From positions 1 through 64,000 of the forward strand of contig NZ_FOOF01000004.1 of the NCBI RefSeq assembly GCF_900113115.1: a stretch of DNA of 64,000 nt. Reading direction: 5' to 3'. The stretch's first letter is position 1, and each line of letters opens with the position of its first letter. The notes below the pieces were generated by a model that did not search any database, had not been told where the DNA came from, and saw only the letters and a program-made list of their open reading frames with translations. This DNA comes from Duganella sp. CF458. Its GTDB lineage: Bacteria; Pseudomonadota; Gammaproteobacteria; Burkholderiales; Burkholderiaceae_D. Of the stretch, positions 1-9,406 are shown one piece after another. A program made the position numbers and the translations under genes.

Positions 1-228
1 GCTTGGCGTCCTCCTGAGCGCGGCGCGACGGCTTGCGCCCCTGCCATGCGTAAAAGCCGCTGCGAGAGACATTGAAGACCCTGCAAAGCAAATCCATCGG
101 GTATCCGTCGAGTCGCACCGACTTCATGAACGCGTACCTGGCAGCGACTCCCCCGCAAAGTACGCCGTTGCCTTTTTTAACACTTCCTTTTCCATGCGTT
201 CAACAGCCCTCGCCTGATTTCGGTGTAC
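1..228 (-). mobile_element. IS3-family insertion sequence remnant (orfA end, orfB start)
   Basis: Read on the minus strand, the end of an orfA frame (MEKEVLKKATAYFAGESL, stop at 126-124) overlaps an orfB frame that runs off the left window edge (RYAFMKSVRLDGYPMDLL, then CRVFNVSRSGFYAWQGRKP). This is the typical IS3-family OrfA leucine-zipper end and OrfB N-terminus. The slippery heptamer A-AAA-AAG lies on the minus strand at 178-172 exactly in the orfA frame, and a -1 slip there enters the orfB frame, the standard IS3 mechanism for making the OrfAB transposase. Upstream of about 228 the orfA frame degenerates (a stop precedes IGKRAVSNFVHRNQ), so orfA looks truncated. Whether orfB is complete cannot be seen. 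Confidence 0.8.
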
Positions 229-510
229 AAAGTTTGACACCGCTCTCTTGCCAATCTAAATTTTCATTTGCAGAAGCTGGCCCTGTTGATGTTGGCGAGC
301 CCTATCACGAAATCCGAGAAGCTAGTCCATCAGTTCTCCCCATGGACGACCGCGCAGATCGCACGGTATTCGTCCCCACCTACGATTGGCTCTGTTCGCA
401 CCGTTGCCTACTCCGGTTACGGTGCAAACATATCCTCACAGTCCGAATCGCCAAGCGCTGAAGTCTCAGCCGGCACAATCATTCCATTTCGTCGATTGAA
501 GGAGCCACCT
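229..510. other. Non-coding island segment between IS remnant and alpA-like gene
   Basis: I see no convincing gene here. An open frame runs in from 268 into the alpA-like gene, but its first 80 codons resemble nothing I recognise and the ribosome-binding site lies just before 511. An inverted repeat with 11-base arms and one mismatch (GTTCGCACCGT at 394-404, ACGGTGCAAAC at 419-429) sits about 80 bases before the alpA start and could be an operator or a remnant of a mobile-element end. Confidence 0.4.
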
Positions 511-765
511 ATGAATGCCCGCGCACTGACCTCCCAGGAAATGATGACACCCGGCCGCGTGCTCATTAAACGCAAGCAGCTGCTGCAAAAGGTGCCGCTT
601 GGCGAACGCACCATTCTCGAACTCGAACGTGCGGGAAAGTTCCCCAAACGTTTCTCCATCACGACACGGGCCGTCGCCTGGGACCTGCACTAGGTCGACG
701 CTTGGATCGCGCAACAACAGGCCGCAGCAGTTCCGCAGCCCGCACCAGGCCCTAAGCGCCCTTGA
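511..765 (+). pseudogene. AlpA-family phage/island transcriptional regulator, interrupted by in-frame TAG
   Basis: The ATG at 511 follows a good ribosome-binding site (AAGGAG at 496-501). The product contains the AlpA helix-turn-helix pattern: RVLIKRKQLLQKVPLGERTI, then LELERAGKFPKRF and TTRAVAWDLH. In intact AlpA proteins the AVAW segment is followed by a few residues and then E-V/I-D-A-W-I. Here codon 61 is TAG (691-693), and directly after it the same frame reads VDAWIAQQQ and continues to a TGA at 763-765. One G-to-T change in GAG explains this. AlpA proteins activate integrase and excision genes of P4-like islands, and this gene converges on an integrase whose 3' end it overlaps. The shortened 60-residue product would lack the final helix; it is probably inactive, though partial function is possible. 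Confidence 0.75.
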
Positions 766-1945
766 CCCAAGCGTCGATCATGTCGGCCCAGTCCTGCAGC
801 ATGGCACGCCGCTGCTGCGCGTACTCGGCCTTGTTGTAGACGGCGCGTACACCCTTCTGCTCATGGGCCAGGCATTTCTCGATCCAGTCGATGTTGTAGC
901 CGGCTTCGTGCAGAAGGGTCGACGCAGTACGCCTCAAGTCGTGCGGTGAAAAGTCGGCCAGCGGCCGGCCCGCAGCACGCGCCACGCGCGACACCGACGT
1001 CGTCACCTGGTTCAGCGTAGCGTTCGAGATCGGCAGGTCGGCGTCGTACCTTGATGGCAGCACGTAGCGCGAACCAGCAGCGCAGGTGCGCAGCGCGATG
1101 AACATGTCGATGGCTTGACGGGAGAGATACACGTTGTGCGGGTTGCGCCGCTTTATGCGCTCTGCGGGGATGGTCCAGATGCCGTGCGTAAAGTCGAACT
1201 CGTCCCAGGTCGCGTCCGTCAGTTCGGATTTACGGACTAAGGTCAGGAGCAGCAGTTTGACCGCCAGCCTTAGCGTGGGCGCGCTTTGCACCTGCTCCAG
1301 GAATTCGTACAGCCAGGGGATCTCCGTACTGCTCAACGCCCGGTCGCGCGGCTGGAACGTGGCAATTGCGCAGGGCGGCACCTTGTCGGCCGGATTGGGG
1401 TGTTCGTGCCCGCGCTGGCCGGCATAGCGAAACACCAGCATCACGATCTCGCGCGCGTGCACCGCCGTGGCCGGCGCGCCGCGCGCCACGATCTTGTCGC
1501 ACAAGGCACGCAGTTCCTCATGCGTGATCTCGTGCAGCAGCAGCTTGCCGAAAGGTCGTTCCAGGTCGCGCTCATACACCGAGCGCCCCATGTCACGCGT
1601 CGATTCAGCCATGCGATAGTTGGTGAGCCAGCGCTCCGCCCACTCCCCAAAGGATTCCTCCCCTGCCCGGCGCTGCTTCTGGCGCCGTTTGTGCTGCATG
1701 GGCGATAGACCGGACGCCACCAGCTTCCTGGCCGCATCGAGCTTTTCGCGCGCCTCTGCCAGCGTCAGCCCGTCCCTGCCATAACGACCGAGTACCAACG
1801 TCTCCTGGCGCCCGTTGATCCGGTAATTGAACCGGAACGACACCACGCCGGATACAAGCACCATGGCATACAGGCCGTCGCGGTCCACGACCTTGTAAGC
1901 GCGCGGCCCGGGCTTCAAATTCCGCAGTTTTGTGTCTGTCAGCAT
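752..1945 (-). CDS. P4-type tyrosine recombinase (site-specific integrase)
   Basis: This 397-residue integrase has an N-terminal arm-binding domain of the DUF4102 type (residues 1-85: TDTKLRNLKPG, LVLGRYGRDGLTLAEAR), a core-binding region (about 97-190) and a C-terminal catalytic domain. The recombinase residues are present: R238 in LTLVRKSEL, H335 and R338 in SPHDLRR, H361 in LAHEQ and the nucleophile candidate Y370 in RAVYNKAEY. The gene looks complete and functional. Its start faces the 3' end of guaA across a 395-bp non-coding region, the usual layout of an integrase beside its attachment site, so the island should extend to the left of the window. The ATG at 1945 begins the domain correctly. 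Confidence 0.93.
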   Translation of the reverse strand: MLTDTKLRNLKPGPRAYKVVDRDGLYAMVLVSGVVSFRFNYRINGRQETLVLGRYGRDGLTLAEAREKLDAARKLVASGLSPMQHKRRQKQRRAGEESFGEWAERWLTNYRMAESTRDMGRSVYERDLERPFGKLLLHEITHEELRALCDKIVARGAPATAVHAREIVMLVFRYAGQRGHEHPNPADKVPPCAIATFQPRDRALSSTEIPWLYEFLEQVQSAPTLRLAVKLLLLTLVRKSELTDATWDEFDFTHGIWTIPAERIKRRNPHNVYLSRQAIDMFIALRTCAAGSRYVLPSRYDADLPISNATLNQVTTSVSRVARAAGRPLADFSPHDLRRTASTLLHEAGYNIDWIEKCLAHEQKGVRAVYNKAEYAQQRRAMLQDWADMIDAWVKGA

Positions 1946-2264
1946 ATTTCACTCTCAACCGGCACCATCATCCTGCCTATTTCCCACATCAAATCAACAA
2001 GTTAGCGGCACTAAAAAAGCCCGCTTTCGTGGTGGAAAACGGCCAAAAACCGTGTTCCAATACCATCAGCGAAAATGATGATGAATCGGGCGCTTTTCCC
2101 AATCCAATCAGTGACTTACGCGATTTCGATACCATCAACCGTTTGTGACACGTTTGATGGCATCGGAGAGCCGCGGCAAACACGGTCCCGCAGTACCATC
2201 CAACGCACCACCAAAAGGAGCCGCTTGGGGGTGCCTGACGTTGCCAGATTTCGCCACCAGAAAT
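1946..2264. other. Integrase-proximal region with repeated ACCATC motifs (putative arm sites)
   Basis: No gene is evident here. The motif ACCATC recurs within a short stretch (near 1966, 2061, 2131 and 2198). One copy belongs to an inverted repeat with 14-base arms and two mismatches (GATACCATCAACCG at 2128-2141, CGTTTGATGGCATC at 2151-2164). Spaced repeats between an integrase gene and its attachment core are what arm-type binding sites of P4/lambda-like integrases look like, and the DUF4102 domain of this integrase would be their reader. This is inference from position and repetition only. Confidence 0.45.
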
Positions 2265-2293
2265 GAAAAAAGCCCCTGAAAAATCAGGGGCTT
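2265..2293 (-). terminator. Intrinsic terminator downstream of guaA
   Basis: On the minus strand a hairpin with perfect arms (AGCCCCTG/CAGGGGCT, 2271-2278 and 2285-2292, loop ATTTTT) is followed at once by six T residues. It lies about 50 bases past the guaA stop codon and fits a rho-independent terminator for the guaBA transcript. Because the attachment site probably lies at the guaA stop, the terminator could be island-borne or chromosomal. Confidence 0.85.
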
Positions 2294-2333
2294 GGCTCTG
2301 GATTTTAACCGAGTGCTGCTAGTTGCAGCCTAA

Positions 2334-2349
2334 TGGGAAATTATTCCCA
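2334..2349. other. Putative att core at guaA 3' end (perfect inverted repeat)
   Basis: A perfect inverted repeat, TGGGAA-ATTA-TTCCCA, straddles the guaA stop codon (2343-2341). Short inverted arms around a 4-8 bp spacer are typical of tyrosine-recombinase crossover sites, and the 3' end of guaA is a known target for genomic islands. The integrase gene starts 390 bp away. The partner site would lie outside the window to the left, so the direct repeat cannot be confirmed here. Confidence 0.5.
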
Positions 2350-3942
2350 CTCGATGGTCGCCGGCGGCTTGCCGCTGATGTCGTACACCACGCGGTTCAG
2401 GCCACGCACTTCATTGATGATGCGGTTGGAGACCTTGCCCAGCAACGTATGTGGCAGGTGCGCCCAGTGTGCAGTCATGAAGTCCTGGGTCTGCACGGCG
2501 CGCAGGGCCACGACGTAGTCGTAGGTGCGGCCATCGCCCATCACGCCGACCGATTTCACCGGCAGGAACACGGCGAATGCTTGCGAGGTAGCGTCGTACC
2601 AGTTTTGCGGAGCGTCTTCGCCAGCCATGACGGCGCCTTCGTATGGGGTGTTGCGCAGTTCTTCGATGAAGATGGCGTCTGCGCGGCGCAGCAGGTCGGC
2701 GTATTCCTTCTTCACTTCACCCAGGATGCGCACGCCCAGGCCTGGGCCCGGGAATGGATGGCGGTACACCATCTCGTGCGGCAGGCCCAGTGCCACGCCC
2801 AGCTTGCGCACTTCGTCCTTGAACAATTCGCGCAGCGGTTCGAGCAGCTGCAGCTTCATGGTCTCCGGCAGGCCGCCCACGTTGTGGTGCGACTTGATGG
2901 TCTGGCCTTTCTTGCCCTTGCCTGCGGATTCGATCACGTCAGGATAAATGGTGCCTTGTGCCAGCCACTTGGCGTTCACCAGCTTGGCCGATTCGGCCTG
3001 GAACACTTCGACGAATTCGCGGCCGATGATCTTGCGCTTCTGCTCTGGATCGGTGACGCCGGCCAGGTGGCCCATGAACTGTTCGGTCGCATCGACCTGG
3101 ATCACTTTCACACCCAGGTTCTTGGAGAACATGTCCATCACCATCTTGCCTTCGTTCAGGCGCAGCAGGCCGTGGTCGACAAAGACGCAGGTCAGCTGGT
3201 CGCCGATGGCGCGGTGGATCAGGGCTGCGGCCACGGAGGAATCGACGCCGCCGGACAGGCCGAGGATCACTTCATCGGTGCCGACCTGGGCGCGGATCTT
3301 CTCCACCGCTTCGGTGATGTAGTCCGGCATATTCCAGTCTGCCTTGCAGCCGCAGATTTCGTGCACGAAGCGCCCCAGCATGGCCTTGCCCTGCACGGTG
3401 TGGGTCACTTCCGGGTGCCACTGCACGGCGTAGAACTTGCGGTCTTCGTCGGCCATGCCGGCGATCGGGCAGGATTCGGTGGACGCCATCAGCTTGAAGC
3501 CGGCCGGCATTTCCAGGACCTTGTCGCCGTGGCTCATCCAGACCTTCAGCATGCCGTGGCCTTCGTCGGTGACGAAGTCGTTGATGCCGTTCAGCAGCGC
3601 AGTGTGGTTGCGTGCGCGCACTTCGGCGTAGCCGAATTCGCGTACCAGGCCGTTTTCCACTTTGCCGCCCAATTGCGCAGCCATGGTCTGCATGCCGTAG
3701 CAGATACCCAGCACCGGCACGCCGATTTCAAACACGGCTTGCGGTGCGCGCGGGGAATCGCCTTCCAGCGTGGAGTTATGGGAACCGGACAGGATGATGC
3801 CCGATGCGCCGTAGTTGCGAATGAATTCGTCGTCTACGTCGTACGGGTAAACCTCGGAGAACACGCCCGCGTCGCGCACGCGGCGTGCGATCAGCTGGGT
3901 CACCTGGGAACCGAAATCAAGAATGAGGATTTTTGAGTGCAT
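2341..3942 (-). CDS. guaA: GMP synthase (glutamine-hydrolysing)
   Basis: GuaA converts XMP to GMP using glutamine and ATP, the last step of guanine nucleotide synthesis. The 533-residue protein has the N-terminal class I glutamine amidotransferase (nucleophile Cys in GICYGMQ, His/Glu in QWHPEVTH), the ATP-pyrophosphatase P-loop [10 protein letters not shown] near residue 230, and the C-terminal dimerisation domain ending in the canonical PATIEWE. I chose the ATG at 3942 ([13 protein letters not shown]), which matches the family start; an in-frame GTG at 3972 would add ten residues encoded partly by a terminator-like T-run. No clear Shine-Dalgarno precedes either start. It lies 54 bp downstream of guaB with a hairpin between them, and its 3' end abuts the genomic island. 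Confidence 0.97.
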   Translation of the reverse strand: MHSKILILDFGSQVTQLIARRVRDAGVFSEVYPYDVDDEFIRNYGASGIILSGSHNSTLEGDSPRAPQAVFEIGVPVLGICYGMQTMAAQLGGKVENGLVREFGYAEVRARNHTALLNGINDFVTDEGHGMLKVWMSHGDKVLEMPAGFKLMASTESCPIAGMADEDRKFYAVQWHPEVTHTVQGKAMLGRFVHEICGCKADWNMPDYITEAVEKIRAQVGTDEVILGLSGGVDSSVAAALIHRAIGDQLTCVFVDHGLLRLNEGKMVMDMFSKNLGVKVIQVDATEQFMGHLAGVTDPEQKRKIIGREFVEVFQAESAKLVNAKWLAQGTIYPDVIESAGKGKKGQTIKSHHNVGGLPETMKLQLLEPLRELFKDEVRKLGVALGLPHEMVYRHPFPGPGLGVRILGEVKKEYADLLRRADAIFIEELRNTPYEGAVMAGEDAPQNWYDATSQAFAVFLPVKSVGVMGDGRTYDYVVALRAVQTQDFMTAHWAHLPHTLLGKVSNRIINEVRGLNRVVYDISGKPPATIEWE

Positions 3943-3951
3943 AGCGGGGGC

Positions 3952-3983
3952 AAAAAAAAATTGCGGCGACACTTGGTCGCCGC
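3952..3983 (-). terminator. Terminator-like hairpin between guaB and guaA
   Basis: On the minus strand, perfect 8-bp arms (GCGGCGAC/GTCGCCGC, 3963-3970 and 3976-3983) with a 5-base loop are followed by AA and nine T residues (3960-3952). This has full intrinsic-terminator form, ending 10 bases before the guaA ATG. It should lower guaA transcription relative to guaB, or it could be an attenuator. Confidence 0.8.
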
Positions 3984-3996
3984 TTTGCGGGGATAC

Positions 3997-5489
<1,493 letters not shown>

Positions 5490-5600
5490 CAGGAAACATT
5501 CGCTTTCGTCTCGGCAATCCTCAAACCGCTGCTGGACGGCCTGCTGACAGTTGATCTAAACTGGCGCCTACAGATAGCGCTATCAGGCATTCCAGGGGAC

Positions 5601-6119
5601 ATGAAAATCAATACCAATTTGCGCGTCGTCGTCATGGGCGTCAGCGGGGCCGGCAAAAGCGAAATCGGTAGGCGACTGGCCGCCGAACTCGGCGTGACTT
5701 TCCTGGAGGGCGACAGCTATCACCCTCCGGAAAATCTGGCCAGGATGTCAGCCGGCATTCCGCTGAATGATGACGACCGCGCCGGCTGGCTGCAAACGCT
5801 GCGCAAAGAGATCAGCGCTGCCCGCGAACGTGGCGAGGGCCTGGTGCTGTCCTGTTCATCGCTCAAGCGCCGCTACCGCGACCTGCTGCGCAGCGGCGAT
5901 CCCGAACTCCGTTTCGTCTACCTCCATGGCGAGCGCGATGTGCTCGAACAGCGCATGCACGCCCGCCCCGGCCACTACATGCCGGCCTCACTACTGGACA
6001 GCCAACTGCGCGACCTGGAACCACTCCAAGCCGACGAAGCCGGTATACGCCTTGACCTGACCCAGTCGCCGCAAGCGCTGGTGGACACCATCCTGCAAAC
6101 CCTGCAACAGCAAGCCTAA
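5601..6119 (+). CDS. gntK: Gluconokinase
   Basis: This 172-residue P-loop kinase phosphorylates gluconate to 6-phosphogluconate, feeding the pentose phosphate or Entner-Doudoroff routes. The Walker A motif is GVSGAGKSEIG (residues 13-23). Family features follow: LEGDSYHPPENLARM, a lid region with DRAGWLQTL, SCSSLKRRYRDLLR and HYMPASLLDSQLRDLEP. The ATG at 5601 has AGGGGA only one base upstream, unusually close, so a start at TTG 5616 or ATG 5634 is possible; the family often begins a few residues before VVVMGVSG. It stands alone, divergent from guaB, with no gluconate permease or GntR regulator nearby. Confidence 0.9.
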   Translation: MKINTNLRVVVMGVSGAGKSEIGRRLAAELGVTFLEGDSYHPPENLARMSAGIPLNDDDRAGWLQTLRKEISAARERGEGLVLSCSSLKRRYRDLLRSGDPELRFVYLHGERDVLEQRMHARPGHYMPASLLDSQLRDLEPLQADEAGIRLDLTQSPQALVDTILQTLQQQA

Positions 6120-6209
6120 GGGGTAACCCGACGATTCTTTTGGGAAATAAATTTGACAACAGGGGGATTTCGGGGTGAAATGTACACTCTCACCCAAGGA
6201 AATCTCCCT

Positions 6210-6737
6210 ATGAATCAACGTATTACCCGCCTGGCGCTGGCAACGGCGCTGATTGCCTGCACTTCCCTCGCCCAAGCGCAGTGGATGTGGGTGAACGAAA
6301 AAGGCGTGAAACAGCTGTCGGACCAGCCGCCTCCACCCGGCACGCCGCCAAACCGCATCCTGAAAGCCCCGCGCGGCGCGCCCGTAGCCGACATGCGCAA
6401 GGATGTGGCTGCAACGCCTGGCGCCGAAGGCGAAGAGGTGCCGGCATCCGACGACAAAGCCGCGTCTGCGAAGCCTTCGTTGGCGGAACGCAACGCGGAC
6501 TACAAGAAGCGCCAGCAGGAAACGGCTGAAAAGACCGCCAAGGCCGCTGAAGATGCCAAGCGCGAAGCCGAGAAGAAGAAGTACTGTGCGGAAGCCAAGA
6601 GCAACATCGGCATGCTGGAAAGCGGCATGCGCGTTTCCGAAATGGGCCCGAACGGCGAACGCAACTACATGTCCGATGAATCCCGCGCACAGAAGGTCAA
6701 GGAGCAGCGCGAGTCCGTCAACAGCATGTGTAAATAA
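6210..6737 (+). CDS. DUF4124-like exported protein of unknown function
   Basis: The product has a clear Sec signal peptide (MNQRITRLALATALIACTS, cleavage after AQA near residue 23) and begins its mature part with QWMWVNEKGVKQLSDQPPP. That matches the DUF4124 pattern of one aromatic-rich beta strand pair plus 'SDxPPP'. A low-complexity region follows, then a charged predicted coiled coil rich in Lys, Glu and Ala (about residues 95-130) and a C-terminal part with two Cys residues (KKYCAEAK and NSMCK) that could form a disulfide. The start at 6210 follows AAGGA. Its role is unknown. It converges on rnfH with an 11-bp gap. Confidence 0.8.
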   Translation: MNQRITRLALATALIACTSLAQAQWMWVNEKGVKQLSDQPPPPGTPPNRILKAPRGAPVADMRKDVAATPGAEGEEVPASDDKAASAKPSLAERNADYKKRQQETAEKTAKAAEDAKREAEKKKYCAEAKSNIGMLESGMRVSEMGPNGERNYMSDESRAQKVKEQRESVNSMCK

Positions 6738-6748
6738 GCAGGAACGCG

Positions 6749-7030
6749 TTAAGCCTTCTTCGCCCGGCGGCGCCGGGCGTCTTTCGGGTCGGCGATCAGC
6801 GGCCGGTAGATTTCGATCCGGTCGCGCGCGCGCACCACCGTATCCAGCGTCTTTTTCTTGCCGTAAATTCCAACCGGCATCGTCACCAGGTTGATCTCAG
6901 GCGCTTCCTGCAGGATGCCGCTGATTTCGATGGCCTGGCCGATGGTGGTGCCCTCATCCACTTCCAGCGCATACAGCAGAGGCTGCGAAGCCGGTGCATA
7001 GCACACCGTAATCTTGATGCGGTCAGCCAT
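6749..7030 (-). CDS. rnfH: RnfH-family ubiquitin-like protein (RatB)
   Basis: This is a 93-residue small beta-grasp protein of the RnfH/RatB (UPF0125) family: MADRIKITVCYA at the start, then EGTTIGQAIEISGI, NLVTMPVGIYGKKKTLDTVV and RARDRIEIYRPLIADPKDARRRRA. The last segment is the family hallmark, with a basic tail. The ATG at 7030 overlaps the end of ratA by 8 bases, so the two are co-translated. The ratA-rnfH pair divergent from smpB is conserved across Proteobacteria. Its biochemical role is not established. Confidence 0.9.
   Translation of the reverse strand: MADRIKITVCYAPASQPLLYALEVDEGTTIGQAIEISGILQEAPEINLVTMPVGIYGKKKTLDTVVRARDRIEIYRPLIADPKDARRRRAKKA
6761..6779. repeat. Inverted repeat inside the rnfH 3' end
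   Basis: Perfect 8-bp arms (CGCCCGGC and GCCGGGCG) separated by GGC lie within the last rnfH codons, just past the stop of the converging DUF4124 gene. On the plus strand TCTTTC follows. It could help end the plus-strand transcript, but the T-run is weak. Confidence 0.4.
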
Positions 7031-7454
7031 AGACAGTCTCGGCACGTTTGCAGAAGGAGTCGACCATGCTGTTGGCAATCATGCCGAATACGGAGCCGAT
7101 CACCTGCTCCAGCAGTTTGCTGGAAAACTCGTAGTGCAAATCAAGTTCGACCTTGCAGGCATCTTCGCGCAAGGCCTTGAACGTCCAGGTGCCATCGAGG
7201 GTTTTGAACGGGCCGTCGACCAGCTTCATGCGGATTTCGCTGAACGGCGTATTCGAGTTGGAGGTGGTGAAATGCTGCTTAACACCATGGAAATTGATCC
7301 CAACGCTGGCCACAACATGGTTCTCACCCCGTTCGCGGACATCAACTCCGCCACACCAGGGCAAAAATTTGGGATAATCCTCGACCTTTGCCACTAAATC
7401 AAACATTTGCTCGGCGCTGTATCCCAGGAATACCGACTTGTGCACTACTGCCAT
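7023..7454 (-). CDS. ratA: RatA/CoQ10-family START-domain protein
   Basis: This 143-residue SRPBCC/START-fold protein reads MAVVHKSVFLGYSAEQMFDL, then VEDYPKFLPWCGGVDV, LVDGPFKTLDGTWTF, a hydrophobic cavity and a C-terminal amphipathic helix (GMIANSMVDSFCKRAETVYG). It belongs with E. coli RatA and mitochondrial Coq10. RatA was described as inhibiting 70S ribosome assembly, while Coq10 binds ubiquinone; the Coq10-like role may be the general one. I chose the ATG at 7454 over an upstream in-frame codon because the domain begins there. It is divergent from smpB. Confidence 0.88.
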   Translation of the reverse strand: MAVVHKSVFLGYSAEQMFDLVAKVEDYPKFLPWCGGVDVRERGENHVVASVGINFHGVKQHFTTSNSNTPFSEIRMKLVDGPFKTLDGTWTFKALREDACKVELDLHYEFSSKLLEQVIGSVFGMIANSMVDSFCKRAETVYG

Positions 7455-7521
7455 TGAGTAACCGTTTGCTATGATGTTGTCCAAAGAACCCGTAGTTTAA
7501 CCGACCCACGCATTTTTACCC

Positions 7522-7971
7522 ATGTCCATTGCCGATAATCGCAAAGCCTTCCACGACTACTTCATTGAAGACAAGTATGAAGCCGGAATCGCGCTCGAAG
7601 GTTGGGAAGTCAAGGCGATCCGCGATGGGCGCGTTCAGATCAAGGAAGCTTACGTTACCATCCGCGATAACGAACTGTACCTGTTTGGCGCGCACATCAG
7701 CGCCCTGCCTACCGCTTCCACCCATATTCACCCGCAAGCCGTGCGTACCCGCAAGCTGCTGCTGCACCGTGCCGAGATCGACAAGCTGGTCGGCAAGGTC
7801 GAGCGCTCCGGCTATACCCTGGTGCCGTTGAACCTGCACTTCAAGGGCGGCCGCATCAAGTGCGAGATCGGCTTGGCCAAGGGCAAGAAGCAACACGATA
7901 AGCGCGCCTCGGAAAAAGACCGCGACGCCAGCCGCGAAGTGGCGCAAGCTATGAAGCAACACCGTCGATAA
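7522..7971 (+). CDS. smpB: SsrA (tmRNA)-binding protein SmpB
   Basis: SmpB delivers tmRNA to stalled ribosomes for trans-translation. The 149-residue protein has the family sequence throughout: [49 protein letters not shown], and the basic C-terminal tail ([20 protein letters not shown]) that becomes helical in the mRNA channel. Length and start are standard. The tmRNA gene itself is not in this window. Confidence 0.96.
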   Translation: MSIADNRKAFHDYFIEDKYEAGIALEGWEVKAIRDGRVQIKEAYVTIRDNELYLFGAHISALPTASTHIHPQAVRTRKLLLHRAEIDKLVGKVERSGYTLVPLNLHFKGGRIKCEIGLAKGKKQHDKRASEKDRDASREVAQAMKQHRR

Positions 7972-8037
7972 ACGGAAGGCTAGCTACGTTTCCAAGCAGC
8001 AACGCGAGTGCTACACTCAGGTAAAAGGAGATCGTCA

Positions 8038-8580
8038 ATGCGAGCTGTTGCTGTCCTACTTCTTCCTCTTGCGCTGGCAGGTTGCGCCTGGTTCTCCGAC
8101 AAGCCCCAGGAAAACAATTACGCCGCAACGTCGCAGAACCAGTTTGTCGGCGCCAGTTACAAGGCCGCCGACGCCCTGCTCTCGCAATTGAACGGCCGCC
8201 TGGCGGGTGACAAGCCGCTGATCATGGCGACCGTCGTCAACATCGACGCGCTGGACCAGAGCTCCACGCTGGGCCGGCTGGTTTCCGAACAAGTATCGAC
8301 CCGTCTCGCCCAAGGCGGGCTGCGCATGCTCGAAATGAAGCTGCGTACTTCGCTCTACATGAAACGCCAGCAAGGCGAAATGATGCTCACGCGCGAAGTT
8401 GGCGAAATGGCGCACAACCACAATGCCCAGGCGGTGGTGGTCGGCTCCTACGGCGAAACCAATGACGCCGTCTTCGTCAACATCAAAGTGGTGCAGCCGC
8501 AAACCAATCAGGTGATGGCCGCTACCGATTACGTGCTCGCCAAAGACAGCGTGGTGCGTTCTATGCTGATGGGACGCTGA
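8038..8580 (+). CDS. FlgO-family outer-membrane lipoprotein
   Basis: The ATG at 8038 follows a strong ribosome-binding site (AAAGGAGAT). A lipoprotein signal peptide (MRAVAVLLLPLALAGC, lipobox LAGC, Cys16) is followed by a FlgO-type domain: YKAADALLSQL, PLIMATVVNIDALDQSSTLG, VSEQVSTRLAQGGLRMLEMK, LMLTREVGE-like MMLTREVGEMAHNHNAQAVV, VVGSYGETND and NIKVVQPQTNQVMAATDY. FlgO proteins were first linked to Vibrio flagella but occur in many bacteria without a flagellar context, and no flagellar gene is nearby. The 3' end overlaps the converging sirtuin gene by 20 bases. Confidence 0.82.
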   Translation: MRAVAVLLLPLALAGCAWFSDKPQENNYAATSQNQFVGASYKAADALLSQLNGRLAGDKPLIMATVVNIDALDQSSTLGRLVSEQVSTRLAQGGLRMLEMKLRTSLYMKRQQGEMMLTREVGEMAHNHNAQAVVVGSYGETNDAVFVNIKVVQPQTNQVMAATDYVLAKDSVVRSMLMGR

Positions 8581-9406
8581 GCAGGTCGACCAGCAGCGGC
8601 AGGACCTCCTGCGCGGGCAGCTCCAGTTTCAGTGAAAGCAGGTCGTCGGCGCGGGTGATGCCGGCGTTGATGGCGGCAATCGGCTTGCCCGAAGCTGCAG
8701 CCATGCGGCAGAAGCGGTAGCCGGAAAACACCATCAGGGAAGACCCGACCACCAGCAGCGCATCGGCGGCCTCCATTTCAGCCAAGGCCTGCGCCGTGCG
8801 CGCGGCCGGCACGTTATCGCCAAAGAAGACCACGTCCGGCATCAGCACGCCACCACAGGCGGCGCACGCCGGCGCATGGAAATCCTGCAGCGCATCCGGT
8901 TCGATGGCGGCATCGCCATCAGGAAGCGGCTGGGCCAGCAGGTCCGCCAGATCCGGATTGTCGTGCTCAAGCTGCGGCTGCAGGCTGGCGCGCGAATAGC
9001 GGGCCTGGCATGCGAGGCAGATCACATGGTGCAGGTTGCCATGCAACTCGATCAGGCGCTTGCTGCCCGCGCGCTGATGCAGGCCATCCACGTTCTGTGT
9101 GATCACGCTATGCACGTGGCCACCGGCTTCCAGCTCGGCGATGGCGCGGTGGCCGGCGTTCGGCTCGGCGCGCGAGACTGTGGGCCAGCCCACCATGCTA
9201 CGGGCCCAGTAACGGCGCCTGACCGCCTCGTTGCGACGGAATTCGGGGCCCTGGATCGGGGTACGGCCGCGCCGCACGCCGTCCTTGTCCCTGTAGCCGG
9301 GGATGCCGGAGGCAGTACTCAGCCCAGCGCCGGTGAGAACCAGCACGCGGCTGTGGCGCGCCAGCCAGCGCGCCAGTTGAGTCTCACTCGGCTGCGGCGC
9401 ATCCAT
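8561..9406 (-). CDS. SIR2-family NAD-dependent protein deacylase
   Basis: This sirtuin of about 281 residues removes acyl groups from lysine using NAD+. The NAD-binding motif is [17 protein letters not shown] (about residues 25-41), followed by [13 protein letters not shown], the catalytic His in [16 protein letters not shown], and a structural zinc site made by CLAC and [15 protein letters not shown] and VVGSSLMV complete the Rossmann fold. Zinc and helical inserts are present, so it is a full-length enzyme. The start at 9406 lies inside the end of the DUF1272 gene and lacks a clear Shine-Dalgarno, suggesting translational coupling. It is probably the last gene of a four-gene unit. Confidence 0.92.
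   Translation of the reverse strand: MDAPQPSETQLARWLARHSRVLVLTGAGLSTASGIPGYRDKDGVRRGRTPIQGPEFRRNEAVRRRYWARSMVGWPTVSRAEPNAGHRAIAELEAGGHVHSVITQNVDGLHQRAGSKRLIELHGNLHHVICLACQARYSRASLQPQLEHDNPDLADLLAQPLPDGDAAIEPDALQDFHAPACAACGGVLMPDVVFFGDNVPAARTAQALAEMEAADALLVVGSSLMVFSGYRFCRMAAASGKPIAAINAGITRADDLLSLKLELPAQEVLPLLVDLLSVPSA

Noticed and set aside
511..765. TAG in the alpA-like gene as a recoded (readthrough or special amino acid) codon
   Set aside because: No recoding signal or suppressor tRNA is seen, and other genes use TAG as an ordinary stop (for example the integrase and the phosphatase at 58293).
6749..7454. ratA-rnfH as an active toxin-antitoxin module
   Set aside because: The pair is a conserved housekeeping neighbourhood with smpB; the RatB name is historical, and RatA resembles Coq10. 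Nothing here indicates toxin-antitoxin behaviour.
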